NCBI GenBank assembly: GCA_025602915.1
Contig: JAHLJZ010000006.1
Location: 372,001-436,000, forward strand
DNA length: 64,000 nucleotides
Origin: Paraphysoderma sedebokerense
Lineage: Eukaryota > Blastocladiomycota > Physodermatomycetes > Physodermatales > Physodermataceae
Direction: 5' to 3'
The position numbers and the translations under genes are program-made. How positions within the stretch are numbered: the stretch's first letter is position 1; each line of letters opens with the position of its first letter. Shown here in pieces: positions 1 to 12,313 of this stretch. A model generated the notes under the pieces. It was not told the origin of the DNA. It saw only the letters and a list, made by a program, of their open reading frames with translations, and did no database searches.

Positions 1-680
1 TTTCTGGTTTCGGCTTTTCAGCTGACTTAGTTTGAGATTTCTGCGGAGGTGTAAATGTTGCAATGTCGTCTCCTTCCTCCATCAGATATGCGATAACAGT
101 GTTCACTTTAACTTTTGACCCGCCTTCCTTGACCTTAGGCAACTGTTACTTTCTAAATTTACGAATTATCGACTGTACGATTTATCTTACCATAATCTTT
201 GCCAAAATGCCTTCATCAGGGGCTTCGACTTCTATCTGCGCTTTATCAGTTTCTACTTCAAATAATACCTCTCCTGGCTCCACCTTGTCGCCTAAAATTC
301 GAAAGAACGATCAGAATCCGTGCGCTATAATAATTCAAAGCGAAATTATATAACCTTCGCTTTTCAACCATTTCAATATGGTACCCTCTGTCATAGTTGG
401 GGAGAGTGCAGGCTGTAAATGATCAAGATATCGTAATGTAAGAAGTCAAGCATCGAGACAGAGAAAAGCAATAAGTCGAATCATACCATCAAAAGCTCAC
501 TCGCGGCAAATGAAGACCTAGAAAGATGTAAACCTACAAACTATATGAGAAATAATTCGCTCATGCAAGCAACCAAAGGATATATCTACCTCTTAAACTG
601 TTGCTGAAGACGGGTGAGCAAGAGCGAGGCCGCGATACTGGCCGAATAGAGCGCAGTAGTGATGAGTGGATACGATACAT
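1..680 (-). CDS. Pyruvate dehydrogenase E2 (dihydrolipoamide acetyltransferase) or E3-binding protein, N-terminal part, runs off the left edge
   Basis: Seen: an ATG at 680 opens an arginine/serine-rich leader ([17 protein letters not shown]) that looks like a mitochondrial presequence. Short introns follow, and then [20 protein letters not shown], the classic start of a lipoyl domain. The exon around 300-194 carries [16 protein letters not shown], with the lysine that receives lipoate in the ETDKA motif. The domain finishes with [14 protein letters not shown] and enters a P/K/S-rich linker at the window edge. Known: these subunits form the core of the mitochondrial pyruvate dehydrogenase complex; the swinging lipoyl arm moves acetyl groups to CoA. 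The PALSPTM signature separates PDH E2/protein X from 2-oxoglutarate dehydrogenase E2. Whether this is the catalytic E2 (LAT1-like) or protein X (PDX1-like) cannot be decided, because the catalytic domain lies outside the window. Confidence 0.88.
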
Positions 681-1181
681 GACGAGAAAATTGCGAAAGG
701 CAAGGTATCCTCTTTTGCTTTCAGCAACGACCGAGGAAAAAATATGACGGAATGATAAGACGTTTATTTTCGTTGTTATCGTCGCTAATCTCCGCACATC
801 ATTCGAGCAAAATTTTCGGCCAGTTCCAAAACAAGGGCGCACGTGCCTGAGAATCCATTTGAATGTCCCCGCGAACAATCGAGATTCCTCCAGTATTCCT
901 CCCTCCCAAAATGCAGGACAGATCATATTATTACTGACCTACAGCCCTAGCAAAGTAAGGGATTCCATACATTTAATAATGCCATAGGATGATACCATTC
1001 AACGTTTGAGAGGGGTTCCGCGACCAAGAACAAAGAGACGTGAACGTTAATCGTTTAACGAACTGTACATTATTTATTTACAATTATTTTAGACACTAAT
1101 GTACACAATACCATAACTCTGACTAACCGATCACCTGGTCGTATATATGTACGTACATTGAAAACGCCCTACTTCGTCCCT
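681..1181. other. Intergenic region: upstream of the E2 gene, downstream of the FtsX-like gene
   Basis: About 500 bases between two genes on the minus strand. An open frame runs on upstream of the E2 start here, but it is not conserved-looking and the mitochondrial leader begins at 680, so I read this as promoter/5' UTR. The right part (about 1060-1120) is AT-rich and would hold the 3' UTR of the membrane-protein gene. No RNA gene or repeat was seen. Confidence 0.5.
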
Positions 1182-4100
1182 TTACTGTTTCAGTTCCTTG
1201 CTTAAACTCATAGATTTTCCGAGACTCTTTAACGGTATTAAAGCTGCCACAATTCCCGCCACTACACTTCCAGCCACAGCTACAAGGAACATGTCCCATG
1301 GAAAAACAAAAGCGGTTTCCATTCTGACGAAAAGGACACGCTGAGCGTTCACCACATAAGCAACAACGACACCGATCAATGTCTACGAAATGAATTAAAA
1401 AGGTAAACGTGAGCGCCAAACACGAAAGGAGTTGATCACAAGAAAGTAACAGTACCCCTATAAATGTGGCAGATATCATCACAATTACATTCTCCCACAT
1501 AATTGCTCTGATCAGTAGATTCCTCTGCACGCCGATACACCTCAAAATGACAATCTCCTTTTTCATTTCCATGATTTTGACAAATACGCTCAATCCTAAA
1601 CTCACAACTCCCAGTAACACCGGCAATATCATGACGAACAAGAAAACAATGTTAAACATGTCGTTCGTTTTTTCGACAGCCTCCACTTCGTCCGGTAAGT
1701 TCGAAATAGTGGGAAATATTCCGGGCGGAAGACTTTCTGAAAGAACATTTCGTAATGCAGTTATCATTGACGATTTAACGTCAGGTGGGATGTACGTTTC
1801 AGGATATTTTAATTTAATATGAATATTTTGAATGGGTAATGTTTCAGTCGATGTGTAAGTATTGTTTGTGAGACTCATATACGTCGCCAGCGAGGCAATT
1901 GACATTGTAGGTACAGACGATCTTGGAGGAAATTCGGAGACACCCTTAAACATTGGCGCCGTTTTAAGATAAGCGATAGGGCGGATGGAATGCCGGATGA
2001 TAGATGTAGAATTGTCCGCATTGGAAGTATTGCTGGGAAGTAGGCGAAACAAAACCTGGGTGGCAAAAGGCTCAGAATTGAGAGATAAGGCACGATCAGA
2101 GAGTAACCATGAGCTCGTCAAAACGGTATTTTGATTACTGGAGCGAGAAATGACCTTTGCTAAGTTTGAGCGAATCTCATCCATGGAATCGAAACGTTCA
2201 TAATCATCGCTATACTCGTCGACTTTCACGGTGTCGTCGTTACCCACAGTCTCGAAAAAATTGGGCGAAACGCCGAAAACGTCATGCGCTAAATGCACAG
2301 TTTGGCCCAGATTCGTAACCTCCAACCCTGATCCTTGTGGCAAGATAGTCGATAAAGGATACGTAGAGAAAGCGATTGATTCGACATAAGGCAAGCTATT
2401 CGTAAAATTCTGCACTTGAGGGACAGGCAAAGAGGTAGCTTTAGTGCCGGAAAAATGGTTTAATGAAATCGATATATGGGTTGGATTCTTCATTTGGATC
2501 CTGCGATACGTTCAGTTAGTGTACACCATCAAAACTACGACGAAGGGAAAACGTACTCTATTTTTTGTCCGTGGAAGTGCGTCCGTACGCTAACGACGAA
2601 GATAATAACGAAAGCCAAGCAGACACCATACCCTAAGCTAGTTCTTTTATTTCGTCTTCGGAATTGCTTTAAATTTTTTCCAACTAGTTCTTCCGCTCCT
2701 CTGTTTTCAAACCAAAACAGTTTCATGAGTACCCATAACAACGCCGCTTCCAGCAGCCCTTGAAAATTTAAAAAGAGCAAGCATAACCCGAATATAGTTC
2801 CGACAAGGACCACCAAAAACAGCAAAAATAATAAGGTAAATCGACCGGTTGCCAGAGAGAACGGGATTAGAAGATATATCCCTAATAGTATCAATGTTAA
2901 TATTAGCACCCCGGAAAGGAATCCCCAGTCGATTCCGTTAAATAAAGATTTAAGGCTGGACTGTGCTCGTCGGAACTTAACAACTTTGATTTTGAATGTC
3001 GGTGCCCTTTGAGCCAGGGAGTCTGTCAAGCTTTGACGAAGTGCTTGACGAGCCGGAAATATCGCGCTAAAGAGGGGAACGAGGAGTCCAAGAATTACCG
3101 CAGTGATGAAAGCCGCGGTCGTCAGGAATGGGGGAAGTGCATATGTAGTGGGAGCGAGGTACGGGCGCAGCACAAAGAAGGTGATGTTCGCTGCAATCAA
3201 TGCAATGATTGTAGATGGAATCGCCAACACAAACGTTTGCATCTGTAAGAATATCAAGTTAGAGAAGTAAAAACGCGATAACATCCAGTGTTCTAAGATA
3301 CCTACCATCGTTATTTTTATTGCGCCGGACTTGGTATCCCCGACCATTCTGAAAACGCCAATCTCACGTCTCCTTTCCTCCAAATTCGTCGTAATAACAC
3401 ACCAACAAAGCCACGAACACAACCCAACGAGAGCAACAATCACCAAACTCAAAATAAATGTCAAGAATAAGCTGACATATTCGGTGTATTGAAGCTCGGA
3501 TATAATAGGTAATGTAGACGTCAATGAGGTATATCCAAGTGTGAAGAGAATGGATGATGCCCAAGATCCCACTGCATAAGACGATGTTTCGAAATTATGG
3601 GCATAAACTGAAGGTGTCGGAACTCTAAATAGTATTTGGTTGACCATTTCATGTTCAACTCCGATAATTCGGATAGGCGAGGAAGTCGGAGATAAAAAGG
3701 GAAATTTTTCACCACGCTCCGACTGACCAACATAATCAAGGCGCGGATTCATCCCTTCCTCATCCAACACACTTCGATACTTTCGGCTGATTGCTTCTGT
3801 CATCGCACGTTTAAAGCCGACGAACCGATCGTTTGGCAGATTATTAATTACCGATAACCAAAAATTTGCAAGTTCCATCACAATAAATCGATTTCGATCC
3901 TCTTTAAACTTTCGTCCATTAGATTGTATTATTCCCGCCACGCTCAGTTTGATTGGAATGTCATTTAACTTTGGGACTTCCTGAGATGACGATCGCCAAT
4001 TTGGGTCACTTTGTATGGCACCGAAAAGTTGGTCATATATCGGACGAAATATATCTTGCACGCCTAGTGTCAGATAAACTACCGGAGGGTTACCCGTCGC

Positions 4101-4990
4101 CAAAGGCCTCAAACTCTCTGCCACTGACTCGTGCACCAAAACTTGCGACGGTGCTAAGGGTTGCTTATAGAAGAATTCCGTTCCGATCGATAAGGTGTCT
4201 TCTCGGATACTGTCGATCAAAATTAATGTCACAGTTTTATTATTTGGACATGTTGTATTGAGGCAGGTAGCCGATAACTGACAGTCGGATTGAAGGCTTT
4301 GCTCGCAAAACGTTATGCGCGCCCCGGCTTCCACTCTGGCCGTGTTCCTTCTCATCTGCGGATCATTGAGTAAACTTATAGACTTCGTATAGTTTAAAAA
4401 AGGTCCATCCCTCGGACCAACGATTAAATCGAATTCGCCGGCTCTTCGTTCCGCATATCTCAGGAAACCCAGAGCCGAATAATGAATGAGTGTCATCATT
4501 AACGACACTACATAAACGAGAAGAAAAACAGCAAAAAACGCAATGAAATAGGTTGTTAGATGAGTCTTGACAAATCGAAAGGCGTTTCGAAGATGTAGGT
4601 TGAACACTGAAAGTTTTTTGGCTAGTTTAGATCGTCGCTTTGGGATTGGAGGAGTGGCAGTTGGAGAAACTGTCCCAATTGCGTATAGCTCGGTCTGATC
4701 GATGGTTTTCTTCTTTCGGTTGAAGAATTGATACCACTTCATAACTTCCTCAATATCTTTGGGCTCTTCTTGATTCTGCGCATCATGGTGCAGTGGTCCG
4801 ACAAAGTTATGGAAAAATCTCCTATGATTGATGGTGAAATTAGTCAATCGTCCGCATTCGTATTGATGAGGGATGTCAATTCTACCTTCCTCGTCTGTTA
4901 ATATCCTGATGAAAAGGAAATAACAGAATTAGACCAAATCAATAAAATAGGCGATCGAGAGATTTTATATACCGGAGATTCCGATGCTAT
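1182..4990 (-). CDS. FtsX/MacB-like multi-pass membrane protein (ABC-permease fold without an ATPase)
   Basis: Seen: a protein of well over 1,100 residues in at least four exons. Introns fall near 3306-3244, 2553-2494 and 1448-1382, all joined in phase; the stop is at 1182. After a cytosolic lead, one hydrophobic segment (near 4570-4490) precedes a large polar domain. Then come three clustered membrane segments, with EERRREIGVFRMVGDTKSGA between the first two. Two more membrane segments and another single segment are followed by a second large polar domain and a final three-segment cluster, with MKKEIVILRCIGVQRNLLI in the equivalent place. Known: this layout, with an E-I-(G/V)-x-(F/L)-R-x-(V/I)-G signature after the first helix of each trio, is that of FtsX/MacB permeases, duplicated here. 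The 5' end is unresolved: coding sequence reaches at least 4905, probably about 5010, and no convincing start codon was found. Its substrate and partner ATPase are unknown. Confidence 0.75.
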
Positions 4991-5300
4991 TCTTCTTCTA
5001 TATACCATTGATCATAATTGCCTTTGCAAAGTTAGGGAGTACGGGAACAACAACGGTTGAAGATAGGCATATTGCCGGGCAGAGTGCGCGAAGTTTTTTT
5101 TAGGACACATATGACGTCACCTGGGTTCACGACTGGAGCCTATACTATTCCAAGCTTTGCAAATGAAAAGAACCGTAAGGCGGTCGACTTATTAACATAA
5201 CTCAGAAACACATGACAAATCTACTTCTTTGAGTGATTAACGTATTACAAAATATAGCATCATAACAATTTTAAGTTTCATCTCTGTATTGCTGGCTACC
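4991..5300. other. Short intergenic region with a CRE-like palindrome
   Basis: This stretch lies between the poorly defined 5' end of the FtsX-like gene and the stop of the Rieske gene, both on the minus strand. It contains a perfect TGACGTCA palindrome at 5112-5119, the core of ATF/CREB-type sites. The first exon of the FtsX-like gene may lie here. The 5200-5290 part is AT-rich and would be the Rieske 3' UTR. Confidence 0.4.
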
Positions 5301-6334
5301 TTATCCAATAACAATCTTCGAGTCACCTTCTACAAAGTTATATTCTGGAATTTCCAGATTCAAAGGAGCAGGACCCTTTCGGATTCTGCCTGAAATATCG
5401 TAATGCGAACCGTGGCAGGGACAATACCATCCGCCAAAATCACCAGCTTCTCCTATGGGGACACAACCTAGATGAGTACATACACCCAACATGACTAACC
5501 ACTCTGGCTTCTTTGCTCGCTCGCTATCTGTTTCTGGATGACGCAGGGCGCTGAGATCAATTTGGTTTGCTTCGTCGATTTCTTCTTGAGTACGATGACG
5601 GATAAATATAGGTTTACCACGCCATTTGACGACAACGTTCTTCCCTTCCGGAATGTTGGTAATGTCTACTTCAACCTTTGCTAAAGCAAGAACATCGGCG
5701 GAAGCGGATAGATTGGAAAGGAAATCGTGAACGGTGTTTTTAGCAGCAACAGCTCCGAGGAAACCAGTGGTTCCAACCATGAAATAGGTAAAGTTTCTAT
5801 CATTACCGGGCGAGGATTTTTTCTTGTATGAAGAGAAGTCAGGAATAGCAGTGCTGCTTTGTGTGGAAACTGATGATTCGGAGAAGAGGCGACGTTGCTG
5901 GCCGACAGAGACAGGTGCTGGGTATGATGTAAGGTAATTTGATTTGCAAATGATTTTTTTTTTGCCAAAGACAGCGTCATTCATAGGAAAAATTGAATGA
6001 AGGTATGTATTGTGGTGGCGATAACGGTACACGGCAATTGAATTGTTAATAATTGAAAATTGTTTACAAAATAAATGAAAAGTGAGCACATGATATCAAA
6101 CACAAAATTCCACTCCACAAGTCAAGCATTCGGAACACTCATACAATTAAGCAACATCAGATACTGACCTGCGGTGAATTTTGTCGTTTGGGTGGCGGGG
6201 AAAGAGGATTTAACTGAAGCAGAAGCTCTTGCGAGGGGACGAGAATAGTTTTGCAGGGAGGAGACTACGGGGGAGGCGGTGAAGGTAGTGCGGGAGAACA
6301 AGGCGGAGGAGAGCCTTGAGGAGAGGGAAGCCAT
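5301..6334 (-). CDS. RIP1: Ubiquinol-cytochrome c reductase Rieske iron-sulfur subunit
   Basis: Function: carries electrons from ubiquinol to cytochrome c1 in complex III of the inner mitochondrial membrane. Seen: exon 1 (6334-6169) encodes [18 protein letters not shown] and more, a Ser/Arg-rich mitochondrial presequence. Exon 2 (about 5917-5301) joins in phase after a 251-nt intron. It holds a single transmembrane segment ([17 protein letters not shown]) and the flexible hinge ([22 protein letters not shown]). The soluble domain has both cluster-binding boxes, CTHLGC and CPCHGSHYD, giving the two Cys and two His ligands for [2Fe-2S] and the disulfide-forming cysteines. The C-terminus ([11 protein letters not shown]) is family-typical. 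The start chosen is the ATG giving a presequence. The gene diverges from POL31 over 243 bases that contain a CACGTG site. Confidence 0.95.
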
Positions 6335-6577
6335 TTGAGGGATCTTTCGACGGACGGGGACACAGCGGACGAGGGGGTGTGGATGGAGGATGCGATGAGG
6401 ATGCAAAAAAAGAGCGAATTCCACTTTTGTCATCGACAACAAATCCACTCCTCTTTGAAAATTTACCCTGGGTCGCGTCACGTGACTGTCGCATGGGCAC
6501 GTCGGCCCACTGGAAAACAACAACTTCGCAGGAGGGAACGAACGAACGAACGAACGACTGCATCATCTCATCCCAAA
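6335..6577. promoter_or_regulatory. Divergent promoter of Rieske and DNA polymerase delta subunit 2, with CACGTG and an AACG microsatellite
   Basis: The 243-base spacer between two outward-facing start codons contains TCACGTGAC (CACGTG at 6479-6484), a bHLH/Cbf1-type palindrome. It also contains five tandem AACG units at 6537-6556, just before the POL31 start. Long open frames cross this region on both strands, but they are incidental. Confidence 0.5.
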
Positions 6578-8574
6578 ATGTTGGCATCGCATACCTCTCC
6601 CATGGACGACAACGATCCCTCTCCCCTCCACAGACTCTCCGCAAAGGCAGACGATACACCTTCCGCTGCCTACAAAGTCGCCGATCGTAACTACGCTCAA
6701 CAGTACGCCAATATCTATTTCAACCGTCTGTTCCAACTCCGCTCCGCTGTGCTGAACAACGCCAAGAAAAAGTGGGGCCAATTGGAAGGTATGTGCAGGT
6801 CTATAAAATAATCTGATAGTAAAATCAAAGCATGGTCATTAATTATACGTTGTGCTTCTCACAATCTTCACTCGATTGTCAATCTTGTTCAGTTTCAAAG
6901 AAAGCAAAGTACGTCTCAAAAGTTTTAGATATCAAACCGGCGACATTATGCTACGTCGTGGGAACTATTTATGTTGAAATGGCTCTGAAGCCAAACATCC
7001 TTGACGAAGTTGCCCAAGAGGTACGGCATTCAACGCGTTTTGCTTGTGACAATGATACGATGCTGAGGAAAAGTTCCTTTTCGTCTAGTATGGTGTTGTA
7101 ACTCCCCCGCCTCGAGAAAAGTATGTCAGTGATGTTGATCAAGTTATGCTGGAGGATGAATATGGTCGTGTCAAGCTGACCGGGGCGAAACTGAAACAAG
7201 AACAAATCGTAACTGGTGTGTATTGACAAAATTGCGGAATGCCCCACCTAATTTCTCATCATTATCCGTTTTTTTAGGGGTCGTGGTCGGAGTCTTGGGA
7301 TCCGAAAATGCTCTTGGTGAATTCGAAGTGATCGATGTTGTTTATCCAGGTCCCCCTAAACCTTCGCTGTCGACTAGAGATCGTCAATCCAAGGGAGCAG
7401 AGGACAAATACGTAGCACTGATATCAGGACTCAATTTTGGTCAAACAACGACGAATTCAATGGCTGTTCAAATGATGACTGATTTTTTGACTGGGGAGTT
7501 AGGCTCTGATGAGGTGAATAAGCATTGATCTAATGCTATCTTTGCAATAAATTCTGACAGTTCTTTCCAAATTAAACGCTAGGATCAACACCTTGCATCG
7601 AACATCTCGAGAGTCATTATATGTGGAAATTCCATGGCTGATTCGAGTTCCGCCAAGGAGGATGACAAAAAATCGGTTAGTTTGACTCGTTCAATTCCCG
7701 AGTGAGCTTGGAGCCCCTCTGACACGTTAAAGTAGCAAGTGCCGGACGCAAGTCCCATACAGCTGTTCGATTCTACTTTGGAGCAGCTTGTTGCGTCGCT
7801 TCCTGTCGATGTAATGCCCGGCGATAAAGATCCTGCCAATGCCACATTACCGCAACAACCCATTCATTTTTCCATATTCTCCAAATCCTCCCAGTATTCA
7901 ACCTTCAAAAGTGTGACAAATCCCTATCAAGTCACTATTGACGATTCCTTGTAAGATCACGCAATCTTTCCTTTCTTTGCTTCCGACCTAACTTGTTTCT
8001 CCGTCTCCTAGATTTCTCGGGACTTCCGGACAGACGATCAGCGACGTGTTCAAATACGTTGAAAATCAAGACAGATTACAATTAGCGGAAAAAACATTAA
8101 TATGGCGCCACCTCGCCCCAACGGCTCCCGATACTTTGTGTAAATATCTTCTTGACATGAAAGTGCTTAAGGTTTAGGCATTAGTTTAATCGTATTACCT
8201 CCTCAGGGTGTTATCCGTTCCGTGATCAAGATCCGTTCGTTGTTCAGTCTCGACCAAATGTGTATTTCTTGGGTAATCAACCTGAATACAAGACATCGCT
8301 ACTCCAAGGTTTATCTCCTCTTTCCTTATTCACCTTCTTCACTTTTGCTTTTCACTCATTCTCATAAACTTTATCCCCGGTGAATATAGATCCCATGGAT
8401 CCAGAATCTCCTCCGATCCGGGTAATCCTTGTTCCCGATTTTTCTGCCACCGCAACGATAGTGCTTGTCAATTTAAGAGATTTCAGTTGTAAACCACTCA
8501 CCTTTACTGCTTTTGATGAAAATGAATTAGCCGGGTTGGTCAATGACAGTGCCGATGTAGACATGAGAGAATAA
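6578..8574 (+). CDS. POL31: DNA polymerase delta small (B) subunit
   Basis: Function: structural B subunit of DNA polymerase delta (POLD2/Pol31/Cdc1), bridging the catalytic subunit and Pol32 and stabilising the replicative enzyme in the nucleus. Seen: nine exons joined in phase (6578-6788, 6893-7020, 7089-7215, 7279-7515, 7583-7675, 7736-about 7950, and three more to the TGA at 8574). The N-terminal part has YANIYFNRLFQLR and YVVGTIYVEMALKPNIL, matching the OB-fold region. YVALISGLNFG and NISRVIICGNSMADSS belong to the degenerate calcineurin-like phosphodiesterase domain. The end, with PVDVMPGDKDPAN, TSGQTISD and CYPFRDQDPFV, is diagnostic for this family. The start gives a plausible N-terminus and lies 243 bases from the divergent Rieske start. 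Introns are 63-104 nt. No damage was seen. Confidence 0.95.
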
Positions 8575-9030
8575 TGTTCTTGTATTGTATATACTTCCAG
8601 TTTGGACTTTCACAATGTACTATAAACAGTCTCTGGAAATGAAATAAATATTTTATGTATTTTCACAACGATTTATACAATTGTAAACACTAACATCCTA
8701 AGCTTACACAGTTGGTAGATTCTACATAGTCACGGATAACTCTATACTATCCTAATCTATTGAGGCATACTAACGCATGCTTTATGTACAGAAATATAAC
8801 ACATACACGACAATAAATTTAGTAATTTTAAATTAATTGTAAAACGACACGACGACAGAGACCAAGCGAATGTACAGTAAGAAGACAATAGTCGAAATAA
8901 TTAGTTAAATAGAAATAAATGAGTAAGCATGAACAGGGTCGAGACAATAGATATCAATGGATCGGTGGAGGGTAGTTTTTTCGGGTTTTTTTACAAATGA
9001 AAAAGAAGAAAAGAAGAATTTCGAGATTCT
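8575..9030. other. Convergent AT-rich spacer
   Basis: The 3' regions of POL31 (+) and the minus-strand orphan gene meet here. The spacer is AT-rich with several AATAAA-like strings (for example around 8640-8650 and 8810-8820), suitable for polyadenylation on either strand. No coding or structured signal was found. Confidence 0.5.
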
Positions 9031-10959
9031 CTATGCTGTGGTTTGTTCCATCAAGGTAATCAGTTCATCAATCACGCCGTTTCTTTCTAACGGTTCGTCC
9101 AGTGCCTTACAGAATATGATTCCAACACGGGATCTTTTGTTCAATTTAGCTTGATGGGATGTGTTTCTCCCTCTAGGATGATCAATGTCACAGTCCGATT
9201 CGATTTCAATATTATCAAGAATGAGATCATCAATCAGGATGTGGTCAATAGTTAGTTTTGGTAGACTTGAGGATGGAACGTTGATTAGCGGAGAAGTCTG
9301 CAGACAAGATGGTTCGTCTTCATTTGAAGGTACTTGATAATTGCAAATAGGAGAGTTGACGGCAGTTGTGCCAAAATCGGGAACAGAATTTGTGCTGGTA
9401 TAAGGCTCCAAATGTTCGGCTGACTGCTGGAGAACAAAGTTGAAATTGTTAAATTAGTGGCATGAAATACTACTATTCAGTTTGTGTCAACAAGTACCTC
9501 GGGTGATGTTACACCATTTGTAGCTTGTTCACCCGGTTCTTCTGTTTCGTCTTCTGAATCGATAACCCTGCGGCGCTTCGATCTGTTACTCCGGCGAAAC
9601 AGCTGTACTTCGTCAACTTCGATTTCACTGGACGTCTCACCGAGATTCACAGAGAGTGTGGTATCGTCAGTACCTACAACATTTGTTTCTCTGGCCCCAC
9701 TGTTGGAGTTGAAACGAGCAAGAGGTATGAAGGACAAGTCACACTCGGCAGACACGTCTGAATCATAATTCTCTGCGGTTCCCGTATTCTCAATGGGAAC
9801 TTCGGAAGAGGGCATAAAAGGGCGAGCGTAGAGAATGCTCCCATTATTGCTAGAAACGAGGGACATGTCTTCGATTTCATTGATAACATCTTCGGTGACA
9901 GTCACGGAAGGGCGCGGGTAGAGGTAGCTGCCTTCATTACTTGACACTAACGACATGCCTTCGTAATCCGCTAAATCGGGAAAAGATTATTAGGCCACAC
10001 AGAGGTATCTTGTTCTTAACCAAACGTTACATACCAGGTTTATTGTAAAACCCATCCTCGCCAGCTGGATCGCTATCCAAGATCACAGAATCTAAGCGGG
10101 ATTGCGGTAATACTGAGTTATCGGTTGCCACATTATCCGATTCCACATCTTGCTCAAGGTGATCAAGAGAAATTGAATACAATTTCGGCAAATTAATCAC
10201 CGCTTGTGATCGATAATCTATTTCGTCGACATCTGTTCTATCTTCTTGAGTCTGGGGTTTCAGAGTTTGTGTACTTTGAAAGAAGTTAGACTTGCTCGCT
10301 GATTCGGATTTTGATCCTTGCGTGGGATCCTTCAAGGACAACAATACAGCAGCGGCACTGGATTCTGATGTGGCACTGACGCCGCTCTTTGTGGCTGCAG
10401 ACGAATACTTTGAGTTAATGTTACTGAAAGTGGACATAGCTTTCACCTTTGTCAGTTTAGACGCCAACCGTTCGCTAGCGCTTTGAGTTGCTCCATCGAG
10501 CGGTTGGGCCAGTTTTTTTGGCTCGATCGAATCACGATATACTGATATTTTGCGTGGCTTTGGATGTTTCATTTTATCCTTTGATTGAGGGAGAGTTGCG
10601 ACTTGATCATATTGATAGATGTCATACATGCTATTGTAATTGAATGAATTTTTCTTGTGTTGGAGCGCTGATTTACGTGTCGTGAGTGGTCGGGAATTGT
10701 AATTTTGATTTTGCTGTACTACTGATAATTTCTGCCTTGGTAGCACTGATTTTTCATACTTTGTCATTGACGATGTACTTTTTAAAGTTCCACCAGACAT
10801 TGAAGTGATTCCACTTTTTGGATTGGCGTTCATGTTTGATCCAATGGTTGCCTTGGCTTCTCTCCTGTGTTGAACACCTTTTCCATGGTCACTGCTCCTT
10901 TCAACCTTGTCAAGTATCCGAGATGAATTTGTAGATCGTTTGTTAGGCGGTTGGGACAT
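9031..10959 (-). CDS. Unrecognised low-complexity, probably nuclear protein with a duplicated SLVSSN-LY-RP motif
   Basis: Not recognised. Seen: three exons joined in phase, about 10959-10035, 9972-9498 and 9428-9031, giving a protein of about 600 residues. The first half is rich in Ser, Lys, Gln and Asn with no predicted fold. Exon 2 starts with a motif repeated about 30 residues apart: GMSLVSSNEGSYLYPRP and DMSLVSSNNGSILYARP. It is followed by an acidic stretch and a basic cluster RRSNRSKRRRVIDSEDE that looks like a nuclear localisation signal next to CK2-type sites. The C-terminus (GIIFCKALDEPLERNGVIDEL) looks folded and helical. The start ATG at 10959 gives MSQPPNKRSTNSS; the open frame continues upstream without another ATG. 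It might be a chromatin, kinetochore or DNA-repair scaffold, but that is speculation. Confidence 0.6.
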
Positions 10960-12313
10960 GGTATTTGGCTTTTCTGTCTTATCCGATAGCACCTTCTTTG
11001 TTTTTGTGGCGGTGGCTAAATCGAGTGTGAAATAGTGATCGTGGTAAGTGAACCATCAACGCTTTATTGAATAACAAAGGAGGGCAAGTTGCTATAGAAG
11101 AATACATACAGATTTTGGCGAAGGGGATGTCGCTAATGACGCTGTCACCAGGAGAACTGCTCTCATATGCATTTGTGAAGGAGTGGACAACGGACCAATG
11201 CTTTGGCTTGGCCTGCCTCCTTTTATATGTGGCCTTCTCTCTCGTTACTTGCGAGGGACCGCTAAATTCGGTGGAGAACATAATCGGGGATAGTAGGGAA
11301 ATGTAAATGGTGCTGTGATGTGTGGTGGTTTAATGTAACCACCAAGAACATCAGTCATCACGCTGCACAGTTGCAAGTAAACAACCACTGCGAATCATTG
11401 ATGATCAGCGGGTGGAGAGTTCTCATAGCCTCCCCTTCAACCAACTCATCAAAACTGAAGGAGACCTAAATTTGAACCGGAGGCACAAGAGAATAAATAC
11501 GACATACATACTCGTTTGATATTGATTCAATTTGTATACATATGGCTAGCTGGACGCAATAGACGATGTATGCGTTATGCAAGGTTCCGAGTTTACCGCG
11601 CAACTCGACGTGGCAAAAGTTTGATTGAGTAACAAAGGCTCACTACTGACTCAACTATCCCAGAGTGATGAGTTAATTCTAATACTATTTTGTTCCATGA
11701 TATTGCAATAAGTTATCCTCTGATAGACAGATCGGACATGGGAATTGTGAGGCCGATGACCACCGACGCACTGCCGTTCAAAACAATGAACATTTTATGT
11801 AATAAGGATACCAACAGGCAACATCGTATAGCCACCGTCACACCATTATGAGTTTGTCTGCCTTTGTGTCAACAACTTCATCCACTCATCCTTCATATGT
11901 AGTTCATAATCTCATGGTGGATGCGGGAGACGGAAACGAGAGCGCGGAAAGCGAGGACAAGGGAGTCCACGTGACCCGGCGGTTGGACCAAGGGAAAGGG
12001 CATTCCTCAGTTCCCACGACTCCGCAAAGTGGAAAACATCCTCTCCGTCTCTGAACCACCAATTCGCATCTCTCCATCCCGATTACATCTTTCCGTATCC
12101 CCAGGGCACTGCTCCTCCTGCCGCCCCTCGTCCCGTCCACCCTCTCTGTCTCGCCGTCAATCGTCCGTATCGGCTGCACCGAGAACCCTCCCGTGATCCG
12201 TTCATTTATCCTGCCGAACGATCGCTTCCTCCCGCTTTTATCTATACGCTTTCTGAGCCATTAGATCTATCCATACTGAGTGTATAGTATAGAGTAGTGT
12301 ACTCAGTCCAGAA
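10960..12313. other. Divergent intergenic region, 1.35 kb
   Basis: This lies between the start codons of the minus-strand orphan gene and the plus-strand PUF gene. It contains a CACGTG at 11968-11973 and a C/T-rich stretch around 12060-12240, consistent with a promoter/5' UTR. Several 60-90 codon open frames (for example 11067-11306 and 11848-12054) lack conservation hallmarks and were not accepted. No RNA gene was recognised. Confidence 0.45.

Noticed and set aside
681-926. Extension of the E2 reading frame upstream of 680
   Set aside because: The in-frame ATG at 680 gives a clean mitochondrial presequence; the upstream 82 codons look non-conserved.
6210-6811. Long open frames on both strands across the Rieske/POL31 divergent promoter
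   Set aside because: They overlap true first exons in other frames and arise from low stop-codon density; splice-consistent frames of the two known genes explain the region.
11400-11500. GGTTCAAAT-like string resembling a tRNA B box on the minus strand
   Set aside because: No A box lies upstream at the right distance and no cloverleaf could be drawn by eye.
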